This document shows positions 32,801 to 43,251 of a stretch of DNA of 64,000 nucleotides, piece after piece. The DNA comes from an uncultured Acidobacteriota bacterium (GTDB taxonomy: Bacteria > Acidobacteriota > Terriglobia > Bryobacterales > Bryobacteraceae): contig CADEFT010000018.1 of NCBI GenBank assembly GCA_902826685.1, positions 1 through 64,000 on the forward strand, written 5' to 3'. Made by a program: the position numbers and the translations under genes. The stretch's first letter is position 1. The number at the start of each line of letters is the position of its first letter. Below the pieces are notes generated by a model. The model made no database searches and had not been told where the DNA came from. It saw only the letters and a list, made by a program, of their open reading frames with translations.

Positions 32801-34138
32801 ATGGAACGCCGACATTTTCTATCCGCCGCCGGAGCGGGCCTCGCCGCCTCTCCGGCCTTCGCTTTCCAGCAGCCCAGGCGAGTGGGTCTGATCGGTTGCG
32901 GCTGGTATGGCAAAAGCGATCTGTTCCGGCTGCTGCAGGTGGCTCCGGATACCGAAGTGGTGTCGCTGTGCGACGTCGACAAGACGATGCTGGCCAAGGC
33001 GGCCGAAACCACGGCCGAACGGCAGGCTTCGAAGAAGAAGCCGCGCACCTATTCCGACTATCGCGAGATGCTGAAGCAGAAGGATCTGGACGCGGTGCTG
33101 ATCGCCACGCCGGATCACTGGCATGCGCTGGCGACGATCGCCGCCGTCAAGGCCGGGGCCGACGTTTACGTGCAGAAGCCGATCAGCGTGGATATCGTCG
33201 AAGGGCAGGCGATGCTGGCGGCGGCGCGTAAATACAAACGCGTGGTGCAGGTGGGCACGCAGCGGCGCAGCACGCCGCACCTGGCGGAAGCGCGCGACCG
33301 TTTTCTGAAGCCGGGCGCGCTCGGCAAGATCGGGCTGGTGGAAATTTACTGCTATTACCACATGCGGACGCGCGAAAATCCGCCGGATTCGGCGCCGCCG
33401 GAAAATCTCGACTACGAGATGTGGACGGGGCCCGCGCCCATGCGCCCCTACAATTCGCTGGTGCATCCACGGCGCTGGCGCGCTTTCGAGGAATACGGCA
33501 ACGGCATCATGGGCGACATGTGCATCCACATGCTCGACATGGTGCGGTGGATGCTCGATCTCGGCTGGCCGAAGTCGGTGGATTCTTCGGGGGGCATCCT
33601 GGTGGACAAAAACAGCAAGGCGAACATTCCCGATACGCAGACGGCCACTTTCGATTTCGGCGATCTGCCGGTGATCTGGCAGCATCGCACGTATGGGCAT
33701 CCGCCCGATCCGAAGTATCCATGGGGCGCGACGTTCTACGGCGACAAGGGCACGCTGAAGTGCAGCGTGATGGGCTACGACTTCGTTCCGATGGAGAAGG
33801 GGGCGAGCCCGGTCCATAAGGACGTGACGTTCGAGCTGGAGCAGTATCCGATCGACAAGGTGGAGCCGGAGCTCGAAAAGCACGTCGCGCCCGCCATTCG
33901 CCATCACATGCAGGATTTCCTCGCGGCGATCGCCTCGCGGGGGAAACCGGTGGCCGATATCGAGCAGGGTTACATCTCGACGGCCAGTTGCATTCTGGCG
34001 AACCTATCGTTGAAGCTGGGCCGCAGCCTGACGTGGGATCCGGCCAAACAGCAGGTAGTGGGTGATGCCGAGGCCAACCGGCTGTTGCGGCGGGCTTACC
34101 GCAAACCGTGGACGCATCCGGAGCCGGATAAGGTTTAG
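32801..34138 (+). CDS. Tat-exported Gfo/Idh/MocA family oxidoreductase
   Basis: A 445-aa NAD(P)-dependent oxidoreductase. The leader MERRHFLSAAGAGLAAS is a twin-arginine-type signal. The Rossmann fold starts VGLIGCGWYGKSDLFRL; the catalytic Lys region reads VYVQKPISVDIVEGQAM (QKP in place of the usual EKP). The C-terminal half has the beta-sheet domain of this family (HPRRWRAFEEYGNGIMGDM). Related exported members act on glycosides or sugars, sometimes by redox-neutral elimination with a bound cofactor. A TATACT box lies 15 nt before the ATG. Confidence 0.88.
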   Translation: MERRHFLSAAGAGLAASPAFAFQQPRRVGLIGCGWYGKSDLFRLLQVAPDTEVVSLCDVDKTMLAKAAETTAERQASKKKPRTYSDYREMLKQKDLDAVLIATPDHWHALATIAAVKAGADVYVQKPISVDIVEGQAMLAAARKYKRVVQVGTQRRSTPHLAEARDRFLKPGALGKIGLVEIYCYYHMRTRENPPDSAPPENLDYEMWTGPAPMRPYNSLVHPRRWRAFEEYGNGIMGDMCIHMLDMVRWMLDLGWPKSVDSSGGILVDKNSKANIPDTQTATFDFGDLPVIWQHRTYGHPPDPKYPWGATFYGDKGTLKCSVMGYDFVPMEKGASPVHKDVTFELEQYPIDKVEPELEKHVAPAIRHHMQDFLAAIASRGKPVADIEQGYISTASCILANLSLKLGRSLTWDPAKQQVVGDAEANRLLRRAYRKPWTHPEPDKV

Positions 34139-34181
34139 ACAAATAACCTCTTCGATCCGTTCGGCATAGGCCGCCATCCTC

Positions 34182-34200
34182 TATTGCAAATTGTGCAATA
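34182..34200. promoter_or_regulatory. Palindromic operator candidate upstream of the HTH/nucleotidyltransferase pair
   Basis: TATTGCA-aattg-TGCAATA is a perfect 7-bp inverted repeat with a 5-bp spacer, ending 19 bp before the HTH ATG (34220) and overlapping a plausible -10 (AATAAT or TAATCT). Its size suits a dimeric HTH repressor. Autoregulation by the adjacent gene is inferred. Confidence 0.55.
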
Positions 34201-34219
34201 ATCTTGGCAGGTGGTAGCG

Positions 34220-34891
34220 ATGGCATTTACGCAACTTCGCGGTGCCCGCCAAAAGGCAGGGCTATCCCAGCACGACGCGGCCGCGCGCCTTGGCGTGTCT
34301 CAGCCCTACTATTCGCAGTTGGAAAGTGGGGCGCGCTCTTTAGCCGAAGAACTCGCCTCGCGAGCCGTGACCAAGTTGGATGCTTCGCCGTGCATCCTTC
34401 CGCTTCCAGAGCTCGCAGCCACCTGGCGTCCGGTCTCGCCAGACCGGCTCGCGCAGGCTTTGGCAGCTCTTGGTTATCGTCCATTCGAGCATTTGCGGAG
34501 ATCCGCCAAGACGATGAATCCGGCGCTGGCGGTCGTGGGCGCGCTGGCCCATGCCGATTTGGATGTGCGCCTGGTAGAGGCGCTTCCCTGGGTTCTGTCG
34601 GAATTCCCGCATCTTGACGCCGGTTGGCTGGCGGCGCAGAGCCGTCTTCTGAATCTCCAGAACCGGCTCGGCTACATTGTCGCGCTGGCCGATGGAGGCG
34701 CCCGGACTCCGCGATTGACTCAGTTGCTCTCCGGTCTGGAACCGTCGAGACTTGCGGGCGAGGACACGTTGTGCCGCGATTCCATGCCAAAGGCGGAACG
34801 CGAGTGGGTTCGAAAGAACCGGCCTGCCGCAGCCGCGTATTGGCGTTTGCTGACGACGCTCACGCGAGAACAACTTCCTTATGCCGAATGA
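34220..34891 (+). CDS. XRE-type HTH protein, probable antitoxin/regulator of the downstream nucleotidyltransferase
   Basis: A 223-aa protein. Residues about 5-60 are a Cro/C1-type HTH: LRGARQKAGLSQHDAAARLG, then VSQPYYSQLESGARSL. The remaining 160 residues are mostly helical with Leu/Ala-rich segments (LVEALPWVLSEFPHLDAGWL) and no enzyme motif. ATG 34220 follows AGGTGG; a GTG at 34211 is an alternative. It overlaps the nucleotidyltransferase gene by 11 bp, the usual regulator-first order of antitoxin-toxin modules of the AbiE/MNT kind. Confidence 0.75.
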   Translation: MAFTQLRGARQKAGLSQHDAAARLGVSQPYYSQLESGARSLAEELASRAVTKLDASPCILPLPELAATWRPVSPDRLAQALAALGYRPFEHLRRSAKTMNPALAVVGALAHADLDVRLVEALPWVLSEFPHLDAGWLAAQSRLLNLQNRLGYIVALADGGARTPRLTQLLSGLEPSRLAGEDTLCRDSMPKAEREWVRKNRPAAAAYWRLLTTLTREQLPYAE

Positions 34892-35435
34892 TGCTCCCGC
34901 CGAGCCCTGGTTGTCTTTTTTGAACGATCTCGACGCCGCTCTCGATGAACAGACGGAGCTCCACTGCATTGGCGGATTCGCAATCGTTCAGGCCTACGGA
35001 CTCGGCCGGGCGACAGGGGACATCGACTTTTTGGTGGTATCGGGTTCGAGCAGCAGCGGGCTCCTCGATGTTGGGGGGAAGGAATCACCCCTCTGCAAGA
35101 AGCATCGGATCTACCTGGACGTGGTCACCGTCGCTACGGCACCTGAAGACTACGCCGCCCGTGTAGCGCCGCTTTATCCTGGCTTTTGGCAGAAGCTCCG
35201 CCTGTTTGTTCTGGAAGCCCACGACCTTGCCCTGACGAAGTTGGAGCGCAACTTCGAACGCGATCGCGCGGACATCGCCTATCTTGCAGGCGCCGGGTAT
35301 CTCAACGCGGCGACGCTTTGGGAGCGATACCACAAGGAGCTTCGGCCTTACGTGATCGGCCGCGAATCATGGCATGATCAAACCCTCGACCTGTGGCTTG
35401 CGGCATACTTCCCTGGCGAGCCCGCTCGTTCCTGA
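34881..35435 (+). CDS. DUF6036/AbiEii-like nucleotidyltransferase, putative toxin
   Basis: A 184-aa protein of the minimal nucleotidyltransferase fold: HCIGGFAIVQAYGLGRATGD followed by IDFLVV gives the GG...D-x-D active site. The third acidic residue is probably in RIYLDVVTV. LEAHDLALTKLERNFERDR matches the KLxR-type helix of AbiEii/DUF6036 proteins. AbiEii-type toxins transfer nucleotides to RNA such as tRNA acceptor ends. Toxicity is inferred from family and the overlapping HTH gene. The 117 bp downstream, before the convergent MFS gene, contain no gene I can support. Confidence 0.75.
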   Translation: MPNDAPAEPWLSFLNDLDAALDEQTELHCIGGFAIVQAYGLGRATGDIDFLVVSGSSSSGLLDVGGKESPLCKKHRIYLDVVTVATAPEDYAARVAPLYPGFWQKLRLFVLEAHDLALTKLERNFERDRADIAYLAGAGYLNAATLWERYHKELRPYVIGRESWHDQTLDLWLAAYFPGEPARS

Positions 35436-35552
35436 TGACCACCGTCAAGATCGTTCGCACGTCGAATGCGCCAACCTGCGAACCTGCGGCAGTTCGCAAG
35501 GCTGCGGAAGGATCCGACTTGTTCACAAGATGGTGAGCAGATCCTCTAAGCC

Positions 35553-36797
35553 TTAAGCGGCCTGGCGGGCGGCCGCCGCACGGCGCAAATCGCGCGGGAG
35601 CACGGTGTAGTAGGCCGTCAGCAGGATCAGGGAGACGACGACCACCACGGCCGACAGGCTGGCGAAAGATCGGGCGAGGGTAACATCGCTGCGGATCCAG
35701 CCCGCCACCAATACGCCCGCGCCGCCGGCAAAGCACGCGCCCATGTTCATCATCCCAATGGCGGTGGAGCGCAGTTCCGGCCGGATCAGCTCGCACAGCA
35801 GCGGCTGCGAGTTTACGTACCCCATGCCGATCAGCAGGCTGTAAGCGAAGATCGTGGCGGCCACCAGCGCGAAGGCGGGCTGCACGGTGAAACCCAGCAG
35901 GATGGGCGCGGCCACGATATAGAACGCGCTCATGGCCAGCAGGCGGCGGCGTGGATGGCCTTGCGCCAGCCGGTCGGATAGCACTCCGCCGCCAAGCAAT
36001 CCAGCCACGCGGCCGCCCTGAATCCAGAGCGTGCCCCAGAGTCCGGCCATGGCGAGCGAAAGGTTGAAGGTCTCTTTGAAGTAGAGCGGCAGCCAGTTGA
36101 TGAAGATCCAGGAGACGGCGCCAGAGAGTACGATTTCCGCGGTCAGCACGAGGAAGCTGGGGATGCGCGCCAGCTCGCGCAGAATGTCGAGCAGCGGCGG
36201 TACCGGTGGGGCGGCGCCTTTGTGTCGCGGCGCGTCGGTGAGGGTGAACCAGCCGAAGACACTCCAGGCGAGGCCGAGTCCGCCGAGCAGGAGGAACGAC
36301 GGGCGCCAGCCGAAGTGGTCGCCCAGGTAGCCCGAGAGCCAGCCGCCCGCGACCATGCCGGTGGACAGGCCGGCGATATGAAGACCGATGGCTTTGGCGC
36401 GAGTGGCGGGGCCGTGGAAATCGGCGATTAGAGCGGTCGCGGCGGGGATATAGGCCGCCTCGGGGATGCCGAGCACCGAACGCAGGACAAGCAATTGCGT
36501 GGAGTTGGTGGCGAAGCCGCTGGCGAACATCACCAGGCTCCACAGCGCCAGGCTCCCGATGAGCAGTTTCGACCGGGAGACGCGATCGCCCAGATATCCG
36601 GCGAACGGCGAGGCGGCGGCATAACCCCAGAGGAAGAACGATCCGGTGGCGGCGAGCGCCACGTCGGACATGCCGAGTTCCTTCTTGAGCAATGGGAAGA
36701 CGGCGGTGATGGCCGTGCGGTCGCCGTAATTGAGGGCCGCGGCGACAAAGAGATAGGCGACGACAAACCAGGAATAATTCGGGCGGCCCGCGTCCAT
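35553..36797 (-). CDS. MFS transporter, anion:cation symporter (ACS)-like
   Basis: A 414-aa, twelve-helix permease. The N-terminus reads VAYLFVAAALNYGDRTAIT, close to the NYxDRxxL motif of hexuronate/glucarate/phthalate transporters; LGDRVSRSKLLIGSLALWS is the loop 2-3 motif. The likely substrates are organic or sugar acids by proton symport, which would suit the aldolase nearby, but this is not proven. It is transcribed convergently with the nucleotidyltransferase gene and lies 13 nt downstream of prfA. Confidence 0.87.
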   Translation of the reverse strand: MDAGRPNYSWFVVAYLFVAAALNYGDRTAITAVFPLLKKELGMSDVALAATGSFFLWGYAAASPFAGYLGDRVSRSKLLIGSLALWSLVMFASGFATNSTQLLVLRSVLGIPEAAYIPAATALIADFHGPATRAKAIGLHIAGLSTGMVAGGWLSGYLGDHFGWRPSFLLLGGLGLAWSVFGWFTLTDAPRHKGAAPPVPPLLDILRELARIPSFLVLTAEIVLSGAVSWIFINWLPLYFKETFNLSLAMAGLWGTLWIQGGRVAGLLGGGVLSDRLAQGHPRRRLLAMSAFYIVAAPILLGFTVQPAFALVAATIFAYSLLIGMGYVNSQPLLCELIRPELRSTAIGMMNMGACFAGGAGVLVAGWIRSDVTLARSFASLSAVVVVVSLILLTAYYTVLPRDLRRAAAARQAA

Positions 36798-36810
36798 GGA
36801 GACGTTTATA

Positions 36811-37902
<1,092 letters not shown>

Positions 37903-37914
37903 GGTGGGTTCAGG

Positions 37915-38904
37915 TCAGGCGATCACGAGTTCGCCGCCCTGCCGCTCTTCGAGTTTCATCGCGCCCTCAAGGGCGTGGATGGCGACGGCCGTCTGGTCGT
38001 CGGCCGGCGGCTGCGTCGTGATCTTCTGCAGCCACAGACCGGGCGCGGTCAGCAGCGCCAACAGGCTGCCACGCTTGCGCGCCGCATAGCGGATCATTTC
38101 ATAGCTGAGGCCCGTGATGACGGGCAGCAGGACGATTCGCGAAAGGAACTTTTGAACGAAGCCTTCGGCCGGCACGACCGTGTAGACGGCGATGGAGACC
38201 AGCATTACCACCAGCAGAAAGCTGGTGCCGCAGCGCGGATGCAGCGTGGTGAACTGCTGCGCATTGGCGATGGTGACGGGCTTTCCGGATTCGAAATTGA
38301 AGACGACCTTGTGCTCGGCCCCATGGAACTCAAAGACGCGGCGGATATCTTTCATCCGCGAGAGGGCATAGAGGAAGCTGATGAAAATCACCATGCGGAT
38401 GATGCCGTCCACCAGGTTGAAGGCGATGCGGTTTTGCACCATCGGAAAGGACTTTTCGACCAGCGTGGTGAGGTAAAGCGGAACCAGCTTATACAGAAAG
38501 ATGAAGAAGCCGAGCGAAAAGGCCAGGTGCAGCGCCATGACCCAGCCCGGCAGCTCCTTTTTCTTTTCGAGCTCTTCGGGCTTGCTTTCGTCAAGGGCGG
38601 CGTTGGCGGAAAACTGCAGCGCTTTCATGCCGAGCCACATGGCCTGGCCGAGGGTGCCGACTCCGCGCAAGACCGGATATTTGAAGAGGGGATACTTTTC
38701 GGAAAGCTTGGCCAGCGGGCTTTCTTCGGTCACCAGTTCGCCGCTGGGCTTGCGCACGGCGACGCAATAGGAGTGCGGCGCGCGCATCATGACGCCTTCC
38801 ATCACGGCCTGGCCGCCAACCAGCGTCTCTTCACCGCTTTCAAGGACCGGCAGCAACTGGACGTGCGCCGCCATTCGCAGGAATCGCTTGATGGGAGTAA
38901 ACAT
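37915..38904 (-). CDS. DUF1385 family membrane protein
   Basis: A 329-aa inner-membrane protein. The family signature is GGQAVMEGVMMRAPHSYCVA near the N-terminus, then FHGAEHKVV and TLHPRCGTSFLL, with hydrophobic segments at about 125-150, 165-185, 245-270 and 270-290. DUF1385 (YqhQ-like) genes frequently sit beside prfA and prmC; their function is unknown. ATG 38904 behind AGGGAG is preferred over ATG 38922, which lies inside the -10 box. Confidence 0.88.
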   Translation of the reverse strand: MFTPIKRFLRMAAHVQLLPVLESGEETLVGGQAVMEGVMMRAPHSYCVAVRKPSGELVTEESPLAKLSEKYPLFKYPVLRGVGTLGQAMWLGMKALQFSANAALDESKPEELEKKKELPGWVMALHLAFSLGFFIFLYKLVPLYLTTLVEKSFPMVQNRIAFNLVDGIIRMVIFISFLYALSRMKDIRRVFEFHGAEHKVVFNFESGKPVTIANAQQFTTLHPRCGTSFLLVVMLVSIAVYTVVPAEGFVQKFLSRIVLLPVITGLSYEMIRYAARKRGSLLALLTAPGLWLQKITTQPPADDQTAVAIHALEGAMKLEERQGGELVIA

Positions 38905-38920
38905 GCTTCCGCTCCCTCTC

Positions 38921-38926
38921 ATTATA
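38921..38926 (-). promoter_or_regulatory. TATAAT box of the DUF1385-prfA operon
   Basis: On the minus strand GGGCTATAAT ends 16 nt before the preferred start at 38904. The transcript would begin about 10 nt before the ATG and still include the AGGGAG site. No clear -35 is seen. Confidence 0.45.
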
Positions 38927-38937
38927 GCCCGCGGCCC

Positions 38938-41900
38938 CTAACCCTGATGCGCTTCGACGGGTGCGTGGAAATCGGCCGGCTGGTCGTCGAAAAAGCGATA
39001 GAGCGTCGGCAGCACCACCAGGGTCAGCAGGGTGGAGGTAACCAGGCCGCCGATGACGACGATGGCGAGAGGCCGCTGCACTTCCGAGCCGGGGCCGGTC
39101 GCAAACAGGAACGGCACCAGGCCGAGCGCGGCGACGGTGGCGGTCATCATGACGGGGCGGAAGCGCAGGTGCGCTCCTTCGAGGATGGCGCTGCGGCGGC
39201 CCATGCCGGATTCGCGCAAGCCGCGGATGCAGGAGACCAGAACCACTCCGTTCAATACGGCGATGCCCCATAGCGCGATAAAGCCCACCGAGGCGGGCAC
39301 GGAAAGATATTCGCCGCTGAAGTAGAGAGCGGCCACGCCGCCGATGGAGGCAAAGGGCAGCACCAGAATGATGAGGGCCGCAAAGCGCATGGAGCGGAAC
39401 AGCAGGAACAGCAGGAAGAAGATGGCGCCGATGGTGATGGGAATGATGAAGAACAGGTGGCGGCGGGCGCGCTGCATGTTTTCAAACTGTCCGCCCCATT
39501 CGTAGTAATAGCCCGGCGGCAGCTTGACGCGTTTGGCGACTTCGCGCTGCAGCTCGGCGACGAAACCGCCAAGATCGCGGTCGCGGACGTTGACGCCCAC
39601 GACGATACGCCGCTTGGCCATCTCGCGCTTGATCTGGGAGGCGCCTTCGAGCAACTCGATCTCGGCCAGGCTGCCGAGCAGCACCTGTCCGCCGTTGGGC
39701 GCGGTGAGCAGGATACGCTCGATATCGGTGACGCTGTTGCGCAGCGCTTCGGGGAATCGAACGACGGCCTGAAAGCGGCGTTCGCCTTCGTAGATTTCAG
39801 TGGCGACCTTGCCGCCCACGGCCGCTTCGATGGCGTCATGCACGTCGGAGGCGTTGAGGCCGTGGCGGGCGATGGCCTGCCGGTCGACGGTGATGTTGAG
39901 GTTCTGCTGGCCGGAGACGCGATCCACCTTGATGTCGGCGGTGCCGCGGATCGAGTTGGCCACCTTGGCGACTTCGTTGCCTTTTTCGATGAGATCGTCG
40001 AGGTCGTCGCCGAAGATCTTGACGGCTACGTCGGCGCGCACGCCGGTGACCATTTCGTCGACGCGATCGGAAATGGGCTGCGCCATGACGAGATTGACGC
40101 CGGGCAGGGTGGAGATCTTTTTGCGGATCTCGTCGGCGATGTCGTCCTGCGTGCGGCCGCCGCGATCGGCCAGCGGCACCAGCTGGCACATCATGTCGGT
40201 TTCGTTATAGCCGGCGGGATCGACGGGCGATTCGCCGCGGCCAAGGCGCGACACGACGTACTTCACGCCGGAAACGTCGCGCACCAGCCGGTGGGCCGCC
40301 ATCTCCATCTGGATGGATTCGTCGAGGGAAATGTTGGGCACGCGGTCGGCGTTGGGCGACACGGTGCCTTCCTTCATTTCCGGTATGAACGACGTGCCGA
40401 GATAGGGGAACAGCGACATGGTGGCGGCAAACAGAACCACCGAGACGGCGATGGTGATCCACTCATGGCCGGTGGCCGCGCGCAGCATGGCGCGGTAGGG
40501 CCGGCCGAGCATGCGCACCAGAAACGTGTCGTGTTCGGCTCCGCCTTTGAGAAGGAACAGAGACAGCACCGGCGACAGGGTGAGGGAAAGAGCCAGCGAA
40601 ACACCGAGCGCGATGGAGATCGTATAGGCCAAGGGCGCGAACATCTTGCCCTCCATGCCTTCGAGCGTCATCAAGGGCAGGAACACCAGAATGATGATGC
40701 AGATACCGAAGACGACGGGCGTGGCCACTTCCATGACGGCTTCAAACACCACCTTGATGCGGTCGGCGCGGGGATTCTTGCCGAGCCGGGCGAACACGTT
40801 CTCCACCACGACGACCGATCCGTCCACCATGAGGCCGATGGCGATGGCGAGGCCGCCGAGCGACATCAGATTGGCCGAGATCCCGTAGCGGTTCATCACC
40901 AGGAAGGTGAGCAGCGGGGTGAGGATGAGCGTGGCGATGACGATGACGCTCGATCGCAGGTCGCCAAGGAACAGGAACAATACGACGACCACGAGCACGA
41001 TGCCTTCCAGCAGCACACGGCTGACGGTGGCCAGCGCGGCATCGACCAGTTCGGAACGATCGTAATAGGGCACGATGCGCAGGCCGTCGGGCAGCATGCC
41101 CTTGGAGTTGATTTCCTCCACGCGCGCCTTGACGCGCTGCACCACTTCCTTGGCGTTGGCGCCGGCGATCATCATGATGATGCCGCCGACCGATTCGGTG
41201 TAGCCGCCTTTGATCATGGCGCCGTAGCGGGTCTCTTCGCCCAGGCGCACCTCGGCGACGTCGCGGATGCAGACCGGCGTGGTACCGACTTCCTTGAGGA
41301 CGACGGCGCGGATGTCGTCGAGATTGCGGATGAGGCCGACGCCACGGACGAGATAAATTTCCGGGCCGCGCGGCAGGATGCCGCCGCTTGAGTTGGCGTT
41401 GTTGCGGCCAAGCGCTTCATGGACGTCATGAATGGTGACGCCGTAGTAGCGCATCTTGATGGGATCGACCAGCACCTGATACTGCTTGACGTATCCGCCG
41501 GTGGAATTGATTTCGGCCACGCCCGGAGTGGAGCGCAGCAGCGGACGCGCCACCCAGTCCTGCACGGTGCGCCGCTCGACCAGTTCGGTCTTGGTAAGCG
41601 CGCGCTCGCCGTCGCGCGGGTGTTCGAGCGTGTATTGATAAACCTCGCTGAGGGCGGTGGACACGGGGCCGAGCACGGGATTGATGCCCGCGGGCAGGCG
41701 GCTGCGCACGTCGCCCATACGTTCGGAAACCAACTGGCGGGCGAAGTAGATCGGCGTCGAGTCGGTGAAGACGAGCGTAACGATGGACAGGCCGGGCTCG
41801 TTCTGCGAGCGCATCTCGGTGAGGCCCGGCAATCCGGTCATGCCGATTTCGACGGGCACCGTGACGATGCGTTCCACTTCGTCGGGCGAGCGGCCGGGGA

Positions 41901-42057
41901 CTTCGGTGGCCACCTGCACCTGCACGTTGGTGACGTCGGGGAAAGCGTCGACCGAGAGCTTGCGCGTGGCGTCGAGTCCAAAGGCGATGGCGATGAAGGC
42001 CAGCACCACCACGATCACCCGCTGTTTGAGCGAAGTTCCAACCAGCGACGCAATCAT
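38938..42057 (-). CDS. CusA/CzcA-family heavy-metal RND efflux pump
   Basis: A 1039-aa inner-membrane proton-driven pump subunit of the HME-RND family with twelve helices and two large periplasmic loops. Diagnostic blocks are the N-terminal FGLDATRKLSVDAFPDVTNV, VERIVTVPVEIGMTGLPG, and the helix-4 segment IAIGLMVDGSVVVVENVF. That helix lacks the first Asp of the CzcA DFG...DG pattern and reads more like CusA. The methionines that define Cu/Ag transport could not be assigned safely, so the metal is open. It is the last gene of a tolC-adaptor-pump operon, with 3 nt after the adaptor stop. Confidence 0.92.
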   Translation of the reverse strand: MIASLVGTSLKQRVIVVVLAFIAIAFGLDATRKLSVDAFPDVTNVQVQVATEVPGRSPDEVERIVTVPVEIGMTGLPGLTEMRSQNEPGLSIVTLVFTDSTPIYFARQLVSERMGDVRSRLPAGINPVLGPVSTALSEVYQYTLEHPRDGERALTKTELVERRTVQDWVARPLLRSTPGVAEINSTGGYVKQYQVLVDPIKMRYYGVTIHDVHEALGRNNANSSGGILPRGPEIYLVRGVGLIRNLDDIRAVVLKEVGTTPVCIRDVAEVRLGEETRYGAMIKGGYTESVGGIIMMIAGANAKEVVQRVKARVEEINSKGMLPDGLRIVPYYDRSELVDAALATVSRVLLEGIVLVVVVLFLFLGDLRSSVIVIATLILTPLLTFLVMNRYGISANLMSLGGLAIAIGLMVDGSVVVVENVFARLGKNPRADRIKVVFEAVMEVATPVVFGICIIILVFLPLMTLEGMEGKMFAPLAYTISIALGVSLALSLTLSPVLSLFLLKGGAEHDTFLVRMLGRPYRAMLRAATGHEWITIAVSVVLFAATMSLFPYLGTSFIPEMKEGTVSPNADRVPNISLDESIQMEMAAHRLVRDVSGVKYVVSRLGRGESPVDPAGYNETDMMCQLVPLADRGGRTQDDIADEIRKKISTLPGVNLVMAQPISDRVDEMVTGVRADVAVKIFGDDLDDLIEKGNEVAKVANSIRGTADIKVDRVSGQQNLNITVDRQAIARHGLNASDVHDAIEAAVGGKVATEIYEGERRFQAVVRFPEALRNSVTDIERILLTAPNGGQVLLGSLAEIELLEGASQIKREMAKRRIVVGVNVRDRDLGGFVAELQREVAKRVKLPPGYYYEWGGQFENMQRARRHLFFIIPITIGAIFFLLFLLFRSMRFAALIILVLPFASIGGVAALYFSGEYLSVPASVGFIALWGIAVLNGVVLVSCIRGLRESGMGRRSAILEGAHLRFRPVMMTATVAALGLVPFLFATGPGSEVQRPLAIVVIGGLVTSTLLTLVVLPTLYRFFDDQPADFHAPVEAHQG

Positions 42058-42060
42058 CGG

Positions 42061-43251
42061 TCAGCCTCCGTCGCTGCCGCGCAGCGCCCGCCGGCGCCGT
42101 TCGTTGTTGAGATGGAAGGCGCCGTCGAGCACGATCTTCTCGCCGGGCCGCACACCGTCGAGCAGAACGCGGCGGCCGGCGGATTCGCTTCCGAGCATAA
42201 CGGGGCGGAGGACGAAGGTATCGGTTCCCATCTGGATGAAGACATGCTCGGAATCGTTTTCCCGCACCACGGCGGCGGCGGGAATCACCTGGTGTCTTTC
42301 GGTCTGTTCCTTGAGCACCATGGTGGCGAGCATGGCCGGTTTGAGGCGGCGCCTGGGGTTGGGCAGGTCCATGCGCGCGCTGACGGTGCGTGTCTCGGCG
42401 TTGACGGTATTGCTGACGAAGGAGAGCCGGCCGTGGAGAAGCTGGCCGGGCAGTGCGGCGATTTCGGCCTCCACCACCTGGCCTTCGGCGAGATTGCCGG
42501 CGTATTGTTCGGGCACATCGGCCACCAGCCAGACCTGGGAAAGGTCGGCGATTTCAAAGACGGTGTCGGCGGGCTGCACGATCTGGCCCGGCGTCACCTT
42601 GCGGGCGAGCACGGTTCCATCCATGCCGGCGACGACGCGGGAGACCGAATGAATGCTGCGCGTCTTTTGCAGCTCGTCGATGGCTTCGGCGGGCATGCCG
42701 AGCAAGGCCAGTTGATCGCGCGCGGCGTCGAGATCGGCGCTGGCCTGCACCAGCTCGGCTTCGCGCCTCTGGAGTTCGGCCGAACCGATGACGTCGGCCT
42801 TGAGCAGCAGTTGGGCGCGCTCGACGGCGCGTTGCTGCACCTGCTTTTGCGAGATCGATTTCAGGAAAGCCAGTTGCGCGTCGGAAAGGCCGGTGCTGGT
42901 GAGCAGGGCGAGCGTCTCTCCCTTGTGAACGTCCTGGCCTTCGCGCGCATGTAAGGATGTGATGCGGCACATCATGGGCGAACCGACGCGGGTGACGCGC
43001 GTTTCATCCACCTCCACGCGCGCGGCGACGGTAATGCTGGCGCCCACTTCGGCCCACGCCGGCTCGCCGATCTTGAGACGGGCGCGGAGGTTGCCGGCGG
43101 GCGTGATCTCCAGCGGATTGGAGGCCTGGAGGGCGGCGGGCGGCGCGGTGGCTTCCACGGCGGAAACCTTGTCCTTGCCGCATGCGGTGAGCGAAACGAT
43201 CAGGACGGCGGTCAGCAGGACGGCGGTCAGAGCGGAGAATCTCAAATTCAT
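42061..43251 (-). CDS. RND efflux periplasmic adaptor lipoprotein (CusB/CzcB-like)
   Basis: A 396-aa membrane-fusion protein. The N-terminus has a lipobox (VLIVSLTACGKDK), predicting a lipoprotein. A barrel-sandwich hybrid domain is split by a helical hairpin (about 125-210), then VVAGMDGTVLARKVTPGQIV, a beta-barrel (VWLVADVPEQYAGNLAEGQ) and a C-terminal membrane-proximal domain. It links the pump to the outer-membrane channel. No N-terminal CusF-like or His-rich metal domain is seen. It overlaps the channel gene by 4 bp. Confidence 0.9.
   Translation of the reverse strand: MNLRFSALTAVLLTAVLIVSLTACGKDKVSAVEATAPPAALQASNPLEITPAGNLRARLKIGEPAWAEVGASITVAARVEVDETRVTRVGSPMMCRITSLHAREGQDVHKGETLALLTSTGLSDAQLAFLKSISQKQVQQRAVERAQLLLKADVIGSAELQRREAELVQASADLDAARDQLALLGMPAEAIDELQKTRSIHSVSRVVAGMDGTVLARKVTPGQIVQPADTVFEIADLSQVWLVADVPEQYAGNLAEGQVVEAEIAALPGQLLHGRLSFVSNTVNAETRTVSARMDLPNPRRRLKPAMLATMVLKEQTERHQVIPAAAVVRENDSEHVFIQMGTDTFVLRPVMLGSESAGRRVLLDGVRPGEKIVLDGAFHLNNERRRRALRGSDGG

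Noticed and set aside
35435..35536. 33-codon ORF after the nucleotidyltransferase gene (ATG overlapping its stop)
   Set aside because: It has no ribosome site, no recognisable motif and ordinary composition; the overlap with TGA is the only support.
39457..41391. A 644-codon open frame antisense to the RND pump gene
   Set aside because: It is a composition shadow rich in His, Gly and Asp with no domain, opposite a complete CusA-like protein.
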